From NCBI RefSeq assembly GCF_022605165.1, contig NC_063068.1:6014001-6078000 (forward strand): 64,000 bases of DNA, written 5' to 3'. Numbering within the stretch: position 1 is the first letter of the stretch; every line of letters begins with the position of its first letter. The notes below the pieces were generated by a model, which worked only from the letters and a program-made list of their open reading frames with translations, ran no database searches and was not told where the DNA came from. The position numbers and the translations under genes were made by a program. Shown here piece after piece: positions 9,669-20,499 of the stretch. The stretch is from Purpureocillium takamizusanense. Its lineage: Eukaryota; Ascomycota; Sordariomycetes; Hypocreales; Ophiocordycipitaceae.

Positions 9669-11028
9669 CTACCGGATACGAGCCAAACGCTCCCTGTTCA
9701 TGCGGGTGGCATCGTCTACCGCGTCGCTCTGTCGCCACAGGTCAGTGAGTGGCGGAGATCACGAGTGGGCAGGGGGAGCGGCATACCTTGGTCATGATCC
9801 TGTCGATCTGCTTGTTCTGCGAATCGACTTCCTTGCCAATGGCACGGCCCACCATGTTCATCATCGACACCTGGCCCTCGAGCTCAGTGATGCCGTCATC
9901 GATTTGATCCTCGAGTTCGTCGGCCCCCTCCTCATCGTCCATGTTGAACTTGCCATAGTCTTTCTTACGAGGTTGCTGCCGCGGGCGACCCGCAGCGTTG
10001 ATGTCGCGGAACGTAGACTCCATGCGTTGGTTGGCGGTGTAACCGTCACGACGCGTCGACTCTCGCTGATCTCGCTCTGTACGATGGCGGTTCAAGACCT
10101 CGTCATCCGCCTTTTGCTGGCGCTGCTTGGAGGTGAAGGGGTTGCCGACATGGACGGCAAACATGCTTCGGTTCAGGGTCTTGAGCTCCGCGGCCCTGTC
10201 CTGGGCAATCTTGTTTTGATTCGCGGCCAGATCGAGGTTCTTCTCCGTGTTGTGGAGTCGCTCGCCTTGAGCACCGAGCCGGGCAAGCGTCGCCTGCCCG
10301 ACTTCGTTGGCCTGTCTGGCCATTTGTACCGAGCGTGATACCGACGACGCGCTCTCTTGCTGGACCTGTCGTTTCTCCGTCAGGATGGCTTGATACTCTG
10401 CTTCCTCTTGCTCCTCTGCCGTCAGCTCTCGCTGCTCGCCATATCCGCCATACGAACCCCCAGCGGTCCCGGATTGCCCATACGCGCCGGACGGGGAAGT
10501 TGCAGATGCGGCTGGAGGCTGCTCCGCTCTGTTGGCGAGGCGTTCCTGCGCACCGGAAAAGAGCGCATCGCGGTTTTCGTCGGGCGCGTTGTCGTTGGCC
10601 CGCCCGAAACCACCGTAGCCACCGGGGCCTCTAGCACCGGGGGTCGGAGCGGCGTTGCTGCTGCCTCCGTAGCGATCTGAGCCGTAACCCCCGCCCGAGC
10701 CGTAGCGGTTGGCGCCATAACCCGACGGCTGCGGCGCAGAACCGTAGTTGTCCGGGTCACGGGGCGCATCGCCATATGACTGGGGGCCAGCTAGAGTGCC
10801 GCCAGGTCGGGGGCCACCACTGATGCCTTGGCGGGCCTGCTGGTAGGGGGTTACGTTGGCGTACTTGGCGGTATCGGCATAGGGATCGCTTGCGGGGCCT
10901 TGCTGGGCATAGGGGTTGTCGGATTGCGGTGCTGGAGATGATTTCTTGCGGCCGAAGAGGGCAGAGCGGTTGGAGTCGTCACCTTCGTCACCGCTGTTGC
11001 CCTTCTTGCCGAAGCCGAACTTCTTCAT
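9669..11028 (-). CDS. SEC9: SNAP-25-family t-SNARE, Sec9-like
   Basis: Plasma-membrane Qb/Qc-SNARE that pairs with Sso- and Snc-type SNAREs in exocytosis and hyphal-tip secretion. Two exons: 11028-9787 and 9728-9669 (intron 58 nt, GTATGC...ACAG), 433 residues. Residues 1-210 are low-complexity, Gly/Tyr/Pro-rich, with repeated YG and SG elements, as in fungal Sec9. The Qb SNARE helix begins near EQEEAEYQAILTEKRQVQQE, and the Qc helix near ADELEDQIDDGITELEGQV. The final 20 residues (SDAVDDATRMNRERLARIR) come from the small exon 2 and complete the second SNARE motif; without splicing the helix would be truncated. There is no transmembrane segment, as usual for this family. Confidence 0.92.
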
Positions 11029-12730
11029 GGCGTCGTGGAGCGGAATGCAATAGATTAATCGTAGCGGTATTGCAGGCGCAAAAAGCGGCTGGAATGCGCG
11101 ACGCAGAAGGAGGAGAAGAAGGGAGGAAGATTGAACGTCGACTGCCAACGTCGGAGCGACCGAGTTACCAGAGGCGTGGTGTGTGGAGGTTCAAAGGAAA
11201 GGCAACCAGACAAGCGGGAGAGCGTCACCTTGAGTTGATTGAGAAGTGGAGCAGTGGTGCTTGCTCTCGAACATGCGGTTTTGACATGGAACCGGCTCAC
11301 TAGGTAACTACGGTCTCAGCGCTCTGGAACGGCACCACCACCTCAAACGCGGGAGAACCTGGAAGGCCCCTGCTGGTGAGGCGGCATGGTGGCTCATGGC
11401 CTGCAGACCCCGCGGTAGGTACTACCTAGGTACGCTAACGAAATGGAATGCAGGGCGGGCACTTCGCCCTCAACCGACAGGGGGGCCTGTGTCGCTGCCT
11501 CAGGGCCCTACGGCTGCGTTGTAACCTGTTGGGCACTAACCAGCCCGGGATAGCGGGGTCTCGTCTTCAGCATCAACCGTCGCAGGTACAGCACTGTGCT
11601 GCCGTACTGTCCTGCAGTACCTGGCATTCTTCAAAGAACGACTCAGGTTGCAAGTGCTGCCCAACTGGCGGGAAATGCCTGAGATGCGCCACCAATTGGT
11701 CACTGAGAGCTACCTAAAAATCCGGTGTGCGATGGATCCAATGGCAACCTGGAACCTTAGTACCTACCAAGGGACCACGAGGCTCAGCTGAGCCACCGCC
11801 GATGATGACGCGCCAAATTTAGCATTCGCGTGCGCAGCGTCCTTCAACAAGCCTTCATCCTCTTGCACGTCGCTCGCTTACACCCTGAGGCCATGTCTGG
11901 CTCTTGACGCAGATCGAATCTGAACTGGCTCTGCCAGGGCGTGCAGCCAGTCGCCCGCTGAAGATAGCCTGGAGATAAGTAGGTACGCGATCCCGTCTTC
12001 AGCGGGCTGGGGCCTGCCCAACGTCGACTCCAGGCCGCCCGACGCTGGGTGCTTCGTGCTCAAGACGTGTTGCCCCGTTCCACACTATTTCCCTTTGAGG
12101 CGAATTGCGGAGAGAAACAACCAACCGGCCCGCGGTGTCTTGGGATCATCTTCAAGATACTACTATTAGGTAGGTAGTTACTAAGTTGCCTTCCTGAAGT
12201 GTACTTGGACACTTTGGTGCAAAATGGCCAACGACTCGACTGTGGGCGTTGCTCTCAAATTAGGTACAGCTGTAGATGACTGCAAAGCTGCAAAGTGCCT
12301 CTGATGATTATCGGCTACGTTAGTACTTCGTACAGGTCGGTGCGCTTGTGCTCGGTGCCTCGTGGAAAACCACCTCACTGAGCGACCTTGTTCAGTTGGC
12401 CAGTCTAGCGCCGCCCTGGCCAATTACTAACATGGAAGCTGCGGCCAACCACGGCTGTCAATGGGCTCCAGGCGACGGCGGTGACTGGTGACCTCACCTC
12501 CCGGGCATGACTCTTAATAAACCAGCCCGAGCCTCTTCAGCCTTGCCCTCCCCCCTACATCGTCTTTGCTCTCAACGCTCAGACTGGCAGAACAGCACCG
12601 TCTTATCGAAAATGATTACTCGAATACACGTGCCCTCAACGCTTGGAAACGATAGAGCCCAGTCCTTAGCAAAACGACGGCTCGTACGCGCCACAATCTA
12701 AACTGCAGTCAATCTATCCTACCCTCGCCC
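11029..12730. other. Intergenic region between SEC9 and the GTPBP1-like gene
   Basis: About 1.7 kb between divergent genes. TAGGTA/TACCTA motifs are seen at 11411-11433 (imperfect palindrome around ACCTAGGTAC), 11759-11767 and 12166-12180. Only short, unconvincing open frames are present. Confidence 0.55.
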
Positions 12731-15367
12731 ATGGCTTCGATATTCACTTACGACCCTGATCCGCCAAGGGTGTCCTCTCCCTGGCTCGCCCCAGAAGACG
12801 CGAGTAACCAGCCACCCAAGCTTTCACCAGCGCCCGCCTTACTCTCCGACTATGGCGTCACCAAGCTGCAGGCTGAGCCGCAGGAAGGCCCGACAGAGTA
12901 CAAGCTCCATCTTCTCCTCAGGCCGAGACGGACATACAAGTTCGTCAGTACTGTCAGGCAGGCGAGCGGTTCTCAGCAAGCCGGACCGCGAGATGCAAAC
13001 CCGGCAAAGTCGTCGCCGGTCACGCCCGCTGCCTCGAGTCAGCCTCGCCAGGAGCGTCTCCAGCATCTGACAACCCAGCTCCTCTGGAGGCTGCAACAGT
13101 CGTCGCCCTACCACGCGACGAGCTCCAAGGAGTTGATAATCCCCAGGCTCCCGGACGATTCCGTCGACCTCAAATCGCCGGTCAAGCTTGAGGCGCTGGT
13201 GCCAGGTCTTGAGGAGTCTCGAGGCGCCTTGTATGAGATCGGTGTCTCCGACGATGGCACGCTTGTCGGCCTCACAAAGGATGAGATGAGTGAAAGCATT
13301 GCGACCTTGCGCGTCATGGCAGCCAGCCTCGGCTGTACCGTTCGCGTCGTTCGCACCGTCATTGTCGGCGAATGCGAGTGGACCGAGGCTGTCGACCATG
13401 AGGACGGCGCAACTCCAGCCCAAACTCACCAGACCAGGTGTGGAAAGCTATGGGTGGCGGAGGCCATGGTGACGCCAGATCTCGGCCTTCGAGATGACAT
13501 GCAGCCTGAACAAGACTTGAGTTCTGGCGAGTCCACTGGCGTCAAGACTGCCAACACCCCAGAACTCGTGGCGGAGCCGAGACGAGGAAGTTCTGCAACG
13601 CCGCAACTCCGGGTCACCCTCACTGGTCCGACCACATCCGGCAAGTCGAGTCTTCTTGGTACCCTCTCTACGGGAACGCTGGACAATGGACGTGGGAAGA
13701 GTCGTCTGTCTCTGCTCAAGCACCGCCACGAACTGGTCTCAGGCGTCACCAGTTCAATTGCCCAGGAACTCATAGGATACAAGGACCAGAACATTCTCAA
13801 TTTCTCCCAAGGCAACATCGAGTCGTGGATAGACATTCACGACTGCGCCGAGAATGGGAGGCTGGTCTTTGTGTCCGACTCAGGAGGACACCCTCGCTAT
13901 CGACGTACAGTCCTGCGCGGCCTTATGAACTGGGCACCGCATTGGAGTATCCTTTGCATCGCTGCGGACGCGTATGAAGGAGTTTCAAACGGCGTCGGGG
14001 CGACCTCGTCCGCGCAGGATGTTCTTGGGGCAGCCGCTGCCAGCGTCGACCTCGTCAAGGCTCATTTGACCCTCTCGCTGAAGTTGGACGTGCCAATGGC
14101 GATTGTCATTACCAAGTTAGACTTGGCATCCAAGCTTAGCTTGCAAAAAACTATGGGCAAGGTTCTCACCGCCATTAAGGAAGCCGGGAGGGTCCCCAAA
14201 ATTCTCCAGCCTGATCAGAGACAACATGACGATCTTAAGCAGATCCCGGCAGAGGACCGCGCAAAGGTCAGAGCTGTTGTGCAGAGTATCGAGGATAGCG
14301 GCAGCCTGACATCGCATGTTCCTATCGTGCTGACGAGCTCCGTCAAGGGCATCGGCATCGGCCTCATCCATGCACTCCTCGACGGGTTGCCTTTGCCACC
14401 GGCCCCGACAGCGCGAGACTACGTCGGGCTGGCGTTGAATCCGGAGCAGCCCAAGTGCCTGTTTCATGTTGACGATACCTTCAACCTGGCGAGCTCATAC
14501 GGCGCGTTGGCATCAGGCTCGGGGCACAGGGCGGACCAAGGCGTCGTCGTCTCGGGGTATGTCCGTTTCGGTAGCCTCTCGGTGGGCGACAAGATCGTGG
14601 TCGGCCCCTTTCAGCCTGAGGATGAGGAATGCCGTGGCTTTGGCGTAGCGATGGACGATCGCCCGTCGCCAGGGAATTATGGGCTATCAATATCGCATCC
14701 TTCGTCGGCGGAGCTAGCCCGGATCGCCATGAAGAATGCGGTTTCTGCATCAGCCATCGCGGGGGAGTGGCACAAGGCTCAGATTGTGAGCATTCGCAAT
14801 CTACGGCTCCCAGTGCGAACGCTCGAAGCCGGGCAGGCCGGATCCGTTGGTCTTGTTCTGGGGCTTGACGCGGACCATTGCTCGCCCGATGATGAGGTGA
14901 CTGCCGGCGAGGTGCCCCGCATCCGCCGTGGCATGGTTCTGGCGATACCCTCAAAGCATATGCTTGACACGGGTCTATCTTTACAGGCTGCCAGCGGCTT
15001 CACAGCAACGTTTGCAGACCCTACCGTGCAAAGCCTGGCTGTTGGTTCATTTGTGAACGCATACGTCGCCAGCGTTCGTGCTGCGGCGCGGATACTCCGA
15101 GTCTCTCGCAGCGGGTGGCTCAATGCAACAGGCAAAGGGGCGACAGACGATGTTGACGACTTGTTCAGTCTGAGCGGAGATGGGATCGAGGATGCTGGCA
15201 TCACAGACCCGTACGGCGTCGGGCAGATATGGGAGGTCAGCCTTGAGCTGCTGCATAATCGGGAGTGGATCGAGATGGGCTCCAAGGTTATTCTTCTTGA
15301 AGGTGGAAGCCAGGATAGGTCAGGACTCGAGGGCCATGTAGGTAGCGTGATTGAGATTGTGGATTGA
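12731..15367 (+). CDS. GTP-binding protein, GTPBP1/GTPBP2-like translational GTPase
   Basis: Member of the EF-Tu-related GP-1 family of large GTPases. Animal GTPBP1/2 have been linked to ribosome rescue and mRNA decay; the fungal role is not established. Single exon, 878 residues, ATG at 12731. Residues 1-290 are a fungal N-terminal region including a YEIGVSDDGTLVGLTKDEM block. The G domain has the P-loop TGPTTSGKSS (about 297-306), the G3 element SDSGGHPRYRRT (about 381) and G4 ITKLD (about 459). EF-Tu-like beta-barrel domains follow; GYVRFGSLSVGDKIVVGPF resembles domain II. G3 reads DSGGH where classical EF-Tu has DCPGH and GTPBP1 has DLAGH. The stop is 153 bp from that of the convergent EMC6. 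Confidence 0.88.
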   Translation: MASIFTYDPDPPRVSSPWLAPEDASNQPPKLSPAPALLSDYGVTKLQAEPQEGPTEYKLHLLLRPRRTYKFVSTVRQASGSQQAGPRDANPAKSSPVTPAASSQPRQERLQHLTTQLLWRLQQSSPYHATSSKELIIPRLPDDSVDLKSPVKLEALVPGLEESRGALYEIGVSDDGTLVGLTKDEMSESIATLRVMAASLGCTVRVVRTVIVGECEWTEAVDHEDGATPAQTHQTRCGKLWVAEAMVTPDLGLRDDMQPEQDLSSGESTGVKTANTPELVAEPRRGSSATPQLRVTLTGPTTSGKSSLLGTLSTGTLDNGRGKSRLSLLKHRHELVSGVTSSIAQELIGYKDQNILNFSQGNIESWIDIHDCAENGRLVFVSDSGGHPRYRRTVLRGLMNWAPHWSILCIAADAYEGVSNGVGATSSAQDVLGAAAASVDLVKAHLTLSLKLDVPMAIVITKLDLASKLSLQKTMGKVLTAIKEAGRVPKILQPDQRQHDDLKQIPAEDRAKVRAVVQSIEDSGSLTSHVPIVLTSSVKGIGIGLIHALLDGLPLPPAPTARDYVGLALNPEQPKCLFHVDDTFNLASSYGALASGSGHRADQGVVVSGYVRFGSLSVGDKIVVGPFQPEDEECRGFGVAMDDRPSPGNYGLSISHPSSAELARIAMKNAVSASAIAGEWHKAQIVSIRNLRLPVRTLEAGQAGSVGLVLGLDADHCSPDDEVTAGEVPRIRRGMVLAIPSKHMLDTGLSLQAASGFTATFADPTVQSLAVGSFVNAYVASVRAAARILRVSRSGWLNATGKGATDDVDDLFSLSGDGIEDAGITDPYGVGQIWEVSLELLHNREWIEMGSKVILLEGGSQDRSGLEGHVGSVIEIVD

Positions 15368-15520
15368 GTTCCAGCGGCATTGGCTCTGTTTGGAACATCA
15401 ACGGCCGGATTTCCATTTTAGACATCGTAAATCGAATACTAGCTCTCGGAACGCACGCTCATGACACCATACGTCAGGAATTATCGATTGACCTCGTTGC
15501 GTATGTAGGCTGGCAGTTCT

Positions 15521-15947
15521 TCATGCCCTCACTAAACCGTAAAACAACGTCCACGTCAACACAAAGCCAGACAAGCCTCCAACTATCCCGCTCGTCCAAA
15601 AGTCCAGTGCGCTGAGGAAGTAGCGACCAGTGTCGAGAACTGGCCTCTTTTCCCTGAGCGACTCGGGGGCAACTTGTAAGACGTAGAAAAAGAGGGTCGT
15701 GATGGTTGAGAAGATGAGGTAGAAGAGGAAGCCGCTGTAGGACTCGAGGCCGAGGATGCCGGCGCTGACGCCGAACAGCGAGCCGGCGAGGCTGTGAAGG
15801 TTGGACAAGGTCTATAGGACGAGAGATAGAGTGTTAGAGGAGGCAAAAGAGCGCCGGGGGCGAGGATTGCGCAAGGCGGACCTTGGAATTGTGCATGACC
15901 GAGTCTGGCGCGATGGGGCGGATCTGGTAGTCGCGTTCGGACGGCAT
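15521..15947 (-). CDS. EMC6: ER membrane protein complex subunit 6
   Basis: Small core subunit of the EMC insertase, which inserts tail-anchored and polytopic proteins into the ER membrane. Two exons: 15947-15882 and 15811-15521 (intron 70 nt, GTCCGC...ATAG), 118 residues. Exon 1 encodes the N-terminal tail MPSERDYQIRPIAPDSVMHN. Exon 2 begins with the conserved TLSNLHSLAGSLFGVSAGIL and carries three predicted membrane segments: LAGSLFGVSAGILGL, SGFLFYLIFSTITTLFFYVL, and SGIVGGLSGFVLTWTLFYGLV. Length and topology match EMC6. The window also encodes EMC5 about 30 kb away. Confidence 0.92.
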
Positions 15948-16699
15948 CGCGAATGAAGGGGAGGATGTATTGAGCGGGCGAGATGGCGTCGACGGTAGCT
16001 AGGGTATTGGCAGAGTTGAGGGTGTCGTGGAAAGGGTGCGACGTCGGGCGCGTTCGTCGCGGGATTGAGACTTGGTTGGTGACGGGACGTTGGCAGCTTT
16101 ACCAGTGGCCACTGACGAACTCGCGGTAGCTGCTCCCCCGGTGCGCGACCTTGTTGTCAGCAGCTGTCGTGGAGAACCCAGTACGTACTGCACACGGGCC
16201 GTTGGGCTCCGGTGGGCGATGCGGCAGTGGCAAGTACTTCGTACAGTGGGGGGCGATTTATGTAGGTATCTTACCTTAGTACACTGTAGCTTGGCCCTGG
16301 TGCGCTGTCTCGGCGAAGATAGGTAGGCAGCAGGGAGGTACCTTGCCCTAGGGCTCAAGATACATATCTCCAGGGGCATGAGCGCATTGACTACTTTGTT
16401 GGTACCAGACTGACCACTAACTTCAGCATAGGCTCAAGTGCTTGTCAAAGTATATACTTTAGAAACATTTAAAGTACAAAGTACCTTACCTAAGGCTCAG
16501 GTACCCTCATGAAAATCCCTGCTGAAGGAGCTCGGTGCAACGGCCGAGGACCGAACCCCACCGTCATGACCCGCGTTCGGATGGCGGGGTGACTCTGTGC
16601 TGCTAGAACACAGGCTGGGTTCGACACTGGGCTCTACTTACAAATCCGACACTCAGGTCTCGTCTCCCACGCCTCGCCGACCTGTTCACTCGGGACACC
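15948..16699. other. Intergenic region between divergent EMC6 and HEM12
   Basis: About 750 bp containing both promoters. Between 16260 and 16515 it is rich in TACCT/AGGTA elements, for example near 16261-16280 and 16481-16503. A short AT-rich stretch at 16449-16481 separates two of these. No gene is visible. Confidence 0.55.
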
Positions 16700-18062
16700 A
16701 TGGAGCACTCATTCGAGCCTTTGCAAAACGACCTGTTGCTTCGAGCAGCATGGGGTAAGCAGACGCTGGCCCCTCGCGCGCACTCCTGCTCGCCACTGAC
16801 TCGCTGAACCAGGACAGAAGGTCGAGCGCCCGCCCATGTGGGTGATGAGACAAGGTGCGCCGAACCTCGCGATTCTGATCGAAGCGCTCACGGCCACCTC
16901 CCGGGTCGCTGACGAGAAATAGCTGGTCGTTACCTGCCCGAGTACCACGAGGCCAAGGGAAACCGCGACTTCTTTGAGTGCTGCCGCGACGCCGAGGTCG
17001 CGTCGACGCTGACGCTCCAGCCCGTCGAGCGGTATGCCGGGCTCCTGGATGCCGCCATTATCTTCTCCGACATCCTCGTCATCCCTCAAGCCATGGGCAT
17101 GGTGGTCGAGATGGTGGACAAGAAGGGCCCGCACTTCCCGAACCCCCTGCAGTCGCCCACCGACGGCCAGTATCAGACCGTCCTCGACCGGCCGGTCAAC
17201 GTCGCCGACGAGCTCGACTACGTTTACAAGGCGATCACGCTCACGAGGAAGAAGCTGGCTGGCAGGGTCCCCTTGATTGGCTTCTGCGGCGCGCCCTGGA
17301 CCCTGTTCTGTTACATGGTCGAGGGTGGCGGCACCAAGCTCTTTGCACAAAGCAAGACGTGGATCTACAAGTACCCAGAAGAAACCAAGAAGCTGCTGCA
17401 CAAAATTGCCGACATCTGCGTCGAGCACCTTGCCCTCCAGGTCAAGGCCGGAGCTCAGGTATGGCTTTGACGCATCGCACTCCGAGCAGTACTACGCATA
17501 ATGCTCGCGTGGCTGACAATATCTGGGCTGAGTAGCTGGTGATGGTGTTCGACTCATGGGCTGGAGAACTTGGCCCGACCTCTTTCAGTCGATTCTCCGA
17601 GCCCTATCTGGCGATTATCTCTAAAAAGCTGCCTGAGAAGCTGAAGAGCATGGGCCTCGATGCCGTCCCGATGACGGTCTTCCCCAAGGGTGCCTGGCAC
17701 GCCCTGGATTCGGCCTGCAACCTTGGCTACAACGTTGTTGGGATGGACTGGCTGCAGGACCCGGCCGAGGCAGTCAAGATCAGAGGCTCTCGCAACGTCG
17801 TCTTCCAAGGCAACGCTGATCCCGGCGTCCTGTATGGCACCAAGGAAGCCATCACCGAGGCGGTGGAGCAGATGGTCAAGGGCTTCTGGGTCGGGAACAA
17901 GGGCTGGATCGCAAACTTGGGCCACGGTGAGCCTCCCTAGCCAACACAACAGACCGCTCGCAACGTTTGCGCTAATCATACGCGTTAGGCATCACGCCCG
18001 GCGTCAACCCGGACAACCTCAGGCATTTCTTTGAAGAGATTCACCGTCTGACTAAGGCCTGA
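16700..18062 (+). CDS. HEM12: Uroporphyrinogen decarboxylase
   Basis: Cytosolic fifth enzyme of haem synthesis; it decarboxylates the four acetate side chains of uroporphyrinogen III to give coproporphyrinogen III. Five exons: 16700-16754, 16813-16854, 16923-17458, 17536-17926 and 17989-18062, 365 residues, the usual length. All junctions are GT-AG and keep frame. The substrate-binding signature [18 protein letters not shown] is assembled across exons 2 and 3. Other family blocks are [15 protein letters not shown], with the catalytic-site Asp, then [29 protein letters not shown] and [13 protein letters not shown], the last split by intron 4. Introns have GTAAGC, GTGCGC, GTATGG and GTGAGC donors. 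Confidence 0.95.
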
Positions 18063-18485
18063 GCGCCGGCGGATATTATGCTGGACAAGTCGATCTGATA
18101 CATGCGATCGAAACGTTCAAAGGGGGTTTAGATGTGATAAGGTCTCGTGGGAGGCGATGTGAATAAAATTTCCGCGTATATATGATCCTTCTCCCCTCCT
18201 GCTCCTGGTGAAACATATCATGGTATCTTTTTGTGTCCTGTGAAGCTTACCCTCGCGCCTGCCAACCAACGAACACCCTCGCCCTTTCGAGCGGAACCAG
18301 CAACAAAGATATTGCTGACTGCCGCGGGACCCGTCAACGGGGTGAAAGCGTAACAACCTGGACCTGGCCACCAAAAAAAAAGAAGAAGAACGCAACGCAG
18401 CGCAACGCCACTACACCTGATACACAAAATACACACAAAGTGGGGAAGTAGGCCGCGCAGGCAGAATATCAAAGGATTCGAGCGC
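18063..18485. other. 3' intergenic region between convergent HEM12 and Par32-like gene
   Basis: About 420 bp between two convergent stops. It contains an A-rich purine run at 18372-18393 followed by GCAACGCAGCGCAACGCC direct repeats. No coding sequence or RNA gene is recognised. Termination and polyadenylation of both genes presumably occur here. Confidence 0.5.
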
Positions 18486-19204
18486 CTACGCTTTCTTGCC
18501 AAACAGCCAACTCTTCTTGCCCTTGGCGGCGAGCGAGTCGCTCGCGCCCGGCGTGACGGGACTGCTGGTCCGGCCCGCAGCGGGCGCGGCCCCGTCGTCC
18601 ACGACAGCCTGCTCGCGGCTGCCCTTGCGCGCCAGGTCGGCGCCGCCGCCGCCGTTGTCGTCGTCACGGAAGAAGTTGCCGGCGCCGCCTCGGCCTGCGT
18701 GTTGCGCGCCGGACGAGTACCGGCGGGGGATGCTGTGTGTCGTTCGCACGTCAGTCTGTGAGCTCAAACCAGGACCAGCACTGTAACGGTCCAGACCAGG
18801 ACCGCCCGAGGACCGGGTACGAGGGGGCAAGACGGGGGAGGGGCGGTTCGGTGCGAAAAACAGGAACACGGTGAAAGGGTGGAGGGGTCTCTTTCGTGGG
18901 CGTACCCTTCAACGTCCTGGCGCAGGCGAGTCTCATACGGGTCCTCGTTCTTGGCCATGTTCCCGGTGCCGCCGCGGCCCGTGGTCACGACGGGCTTCTT
19001 GAGGACGGGCGTCTCGAGGTCCGACGGCTTGAGCTTGGGCGATTGCCGGGCATCGGCCATGTTGCCAGCGCCCCCGCGGCCGTGCGACGAGAGCTGCGAC
19101 GCCGCTGAGCTCGACGGCCGCGGCGGCTGCTCAGACGTCAGCGTCTGCGGCTGCGGCTGCGGCTTGCTGCTGCCCTCGCTGTTGTTTCCGGCCGGAGACG
19201 CCAT
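18486..19204 (-). CDS. GRGGxGN-repeat protein, Par32-like (DUF3602 family)
   Basis: Small, probably disordered protein with three GRGGAGN/GRGGTGN repeats, the signature of the DUF3602/Par32 family. Yeast Par32 acts downstream of TORC1-Npr1 and inhibits ammonium transporters; whether this homolog does so is unknown. Two exons: 19204-18906 and 18732-18486 (intron 173 nt, GTACGC...ACACAG), 181 residues. Repeats are SHGRGGAGNMADARQ (about residue 43), TTGRGGTGNMAKNEDPYE (about 75) and AGRGGAGNFFRDD (about 113). The C-terminus is basic (KGKKSWLFGKKA). The acceptor was chosen because it alone joins exon 1 phase 2 to the GIPRRYSSGAQHAGRGG frame. Confidence 0.85.
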
Positions 19205-20499
19205 ACTGGCCGTTGGCTGGCTCAGGACAGAGTCGGCGGTCCGCGCTTTCGCAACGATGTTTTCCGACAGAGGCGGGGGAGGGGAAATGGACACAAAATG
19301 TTGTGCCCAAGCTCGAGGAGGCGAGGGCGACAGAGGACTCTGATGTGGTATTGCGATAGGGTGGCCTCGCGAGTCGCTACGTGCTCGAAGTGCAGGCCGG
19401 GAGACAAGGAATCGCAGGCCGCAGCACAAGTAGCGGGGGGGTTACTTTGTTGGCTCACAGGCGGTGGAGGGGGGGGGGGCGGTTGTTGAGAACAGGGGAG
19501 GCAATTGAACGATTTTAAACATTAAGCACACAGCGCCGAGCGCGGTGGCGCGACGCTAACGAGGTACCTAAACCTAGGCGGACCCAGGACTGCCTCACGG
19601 TAGTGCCCTATCGCTGCGGCAAAAAGAAGGCATCCTCCGTTCAGCATACAAAGTACAACAGCGTCGACCTCAACTCAAATTGGGTTGACAGCAGTTGCTA
19701 GGTGCACTCAAGGTAGTTAAATCTGATAACATCGAGCGAGTCGGCCGCCTTCAGCATTGGATGGTCGATGTGCTGGATAGCTGCTCGTGCTGATAGCGCC
19801 CTAACCATCCGCCGCCTCCTGGTGATCGCGGCTTGGCAAGTCGGCAATGACGGCTTGTGAGGCATACCATCAAGAGCAGCCACTGGCTTCATGCCATTAA
19901 TCGCGAGAACGATCACCTGTCGTCATTTAGCGAAGGAGCTCCACGTCTCCCCATCCGTCGCCAAGGTCCGACAAAGAAGCCAGCCACCAAAACCTTGAGC
20001 CCAGTTCCTGTGTCGTGGGTTGAGTAGAATCTCATGGCAGCAGCGGGCAGTGGCTACGTCTGTAAACAGCTGTGCAGCCTTTCCGCAGTCCTCTAGCATG
20101 ATAGTGGCCATCAGTGAGAAATGAGCTGCGGCCTCGCGCCTCCACGAGTGCGGTTTGGTCCCTGGCAGGTCTTGGTAAACTTCGACCTCGAGAAGAACCC
20201 GACCACCAGCACGCCTCGCCTGACACCATTGCCGTCAGGTATTGAGACGCGCTGTGTACTGGCCATTTCTGTCCCAGAGCCGCCGCCTCGAATCGAAATC
20301 CACGGGCTTTGGTCCTCTGATGATCTTTGCAGCTTGTCATAAGTGGATTCGCCCGCATGCAGGCAACGCGAGCCAGGCCAGGGGCGCCGCCTTGGGAACC
20401 GCCCGTTTCATGCAGTTCGCCGGGGGGGGGGGTCCTGCGAAGACAGGGCTGGACTTGGCAGTAGGCGATCAGATTAATTGGCACTGCATCGAGGCCAGA
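19205..20499. other. Intergenic region between Par32-like gene and velB 3' end
   Basis: About 1.3 kb. It includes a G-run (19469-19481), a TACCTAAACCTAGG motif near 19563-19576 and small overlapping open frames without family resemblance. A second G-run of nine lies at 20421-20429, about 70 bp beyond the velB stop. Confidence 0.55.

Noticed and set aside
9604..10338. 244-codon plus-strand open frame
   Set aside because: It is antisense to the well-supported SEC9 coding sequence.
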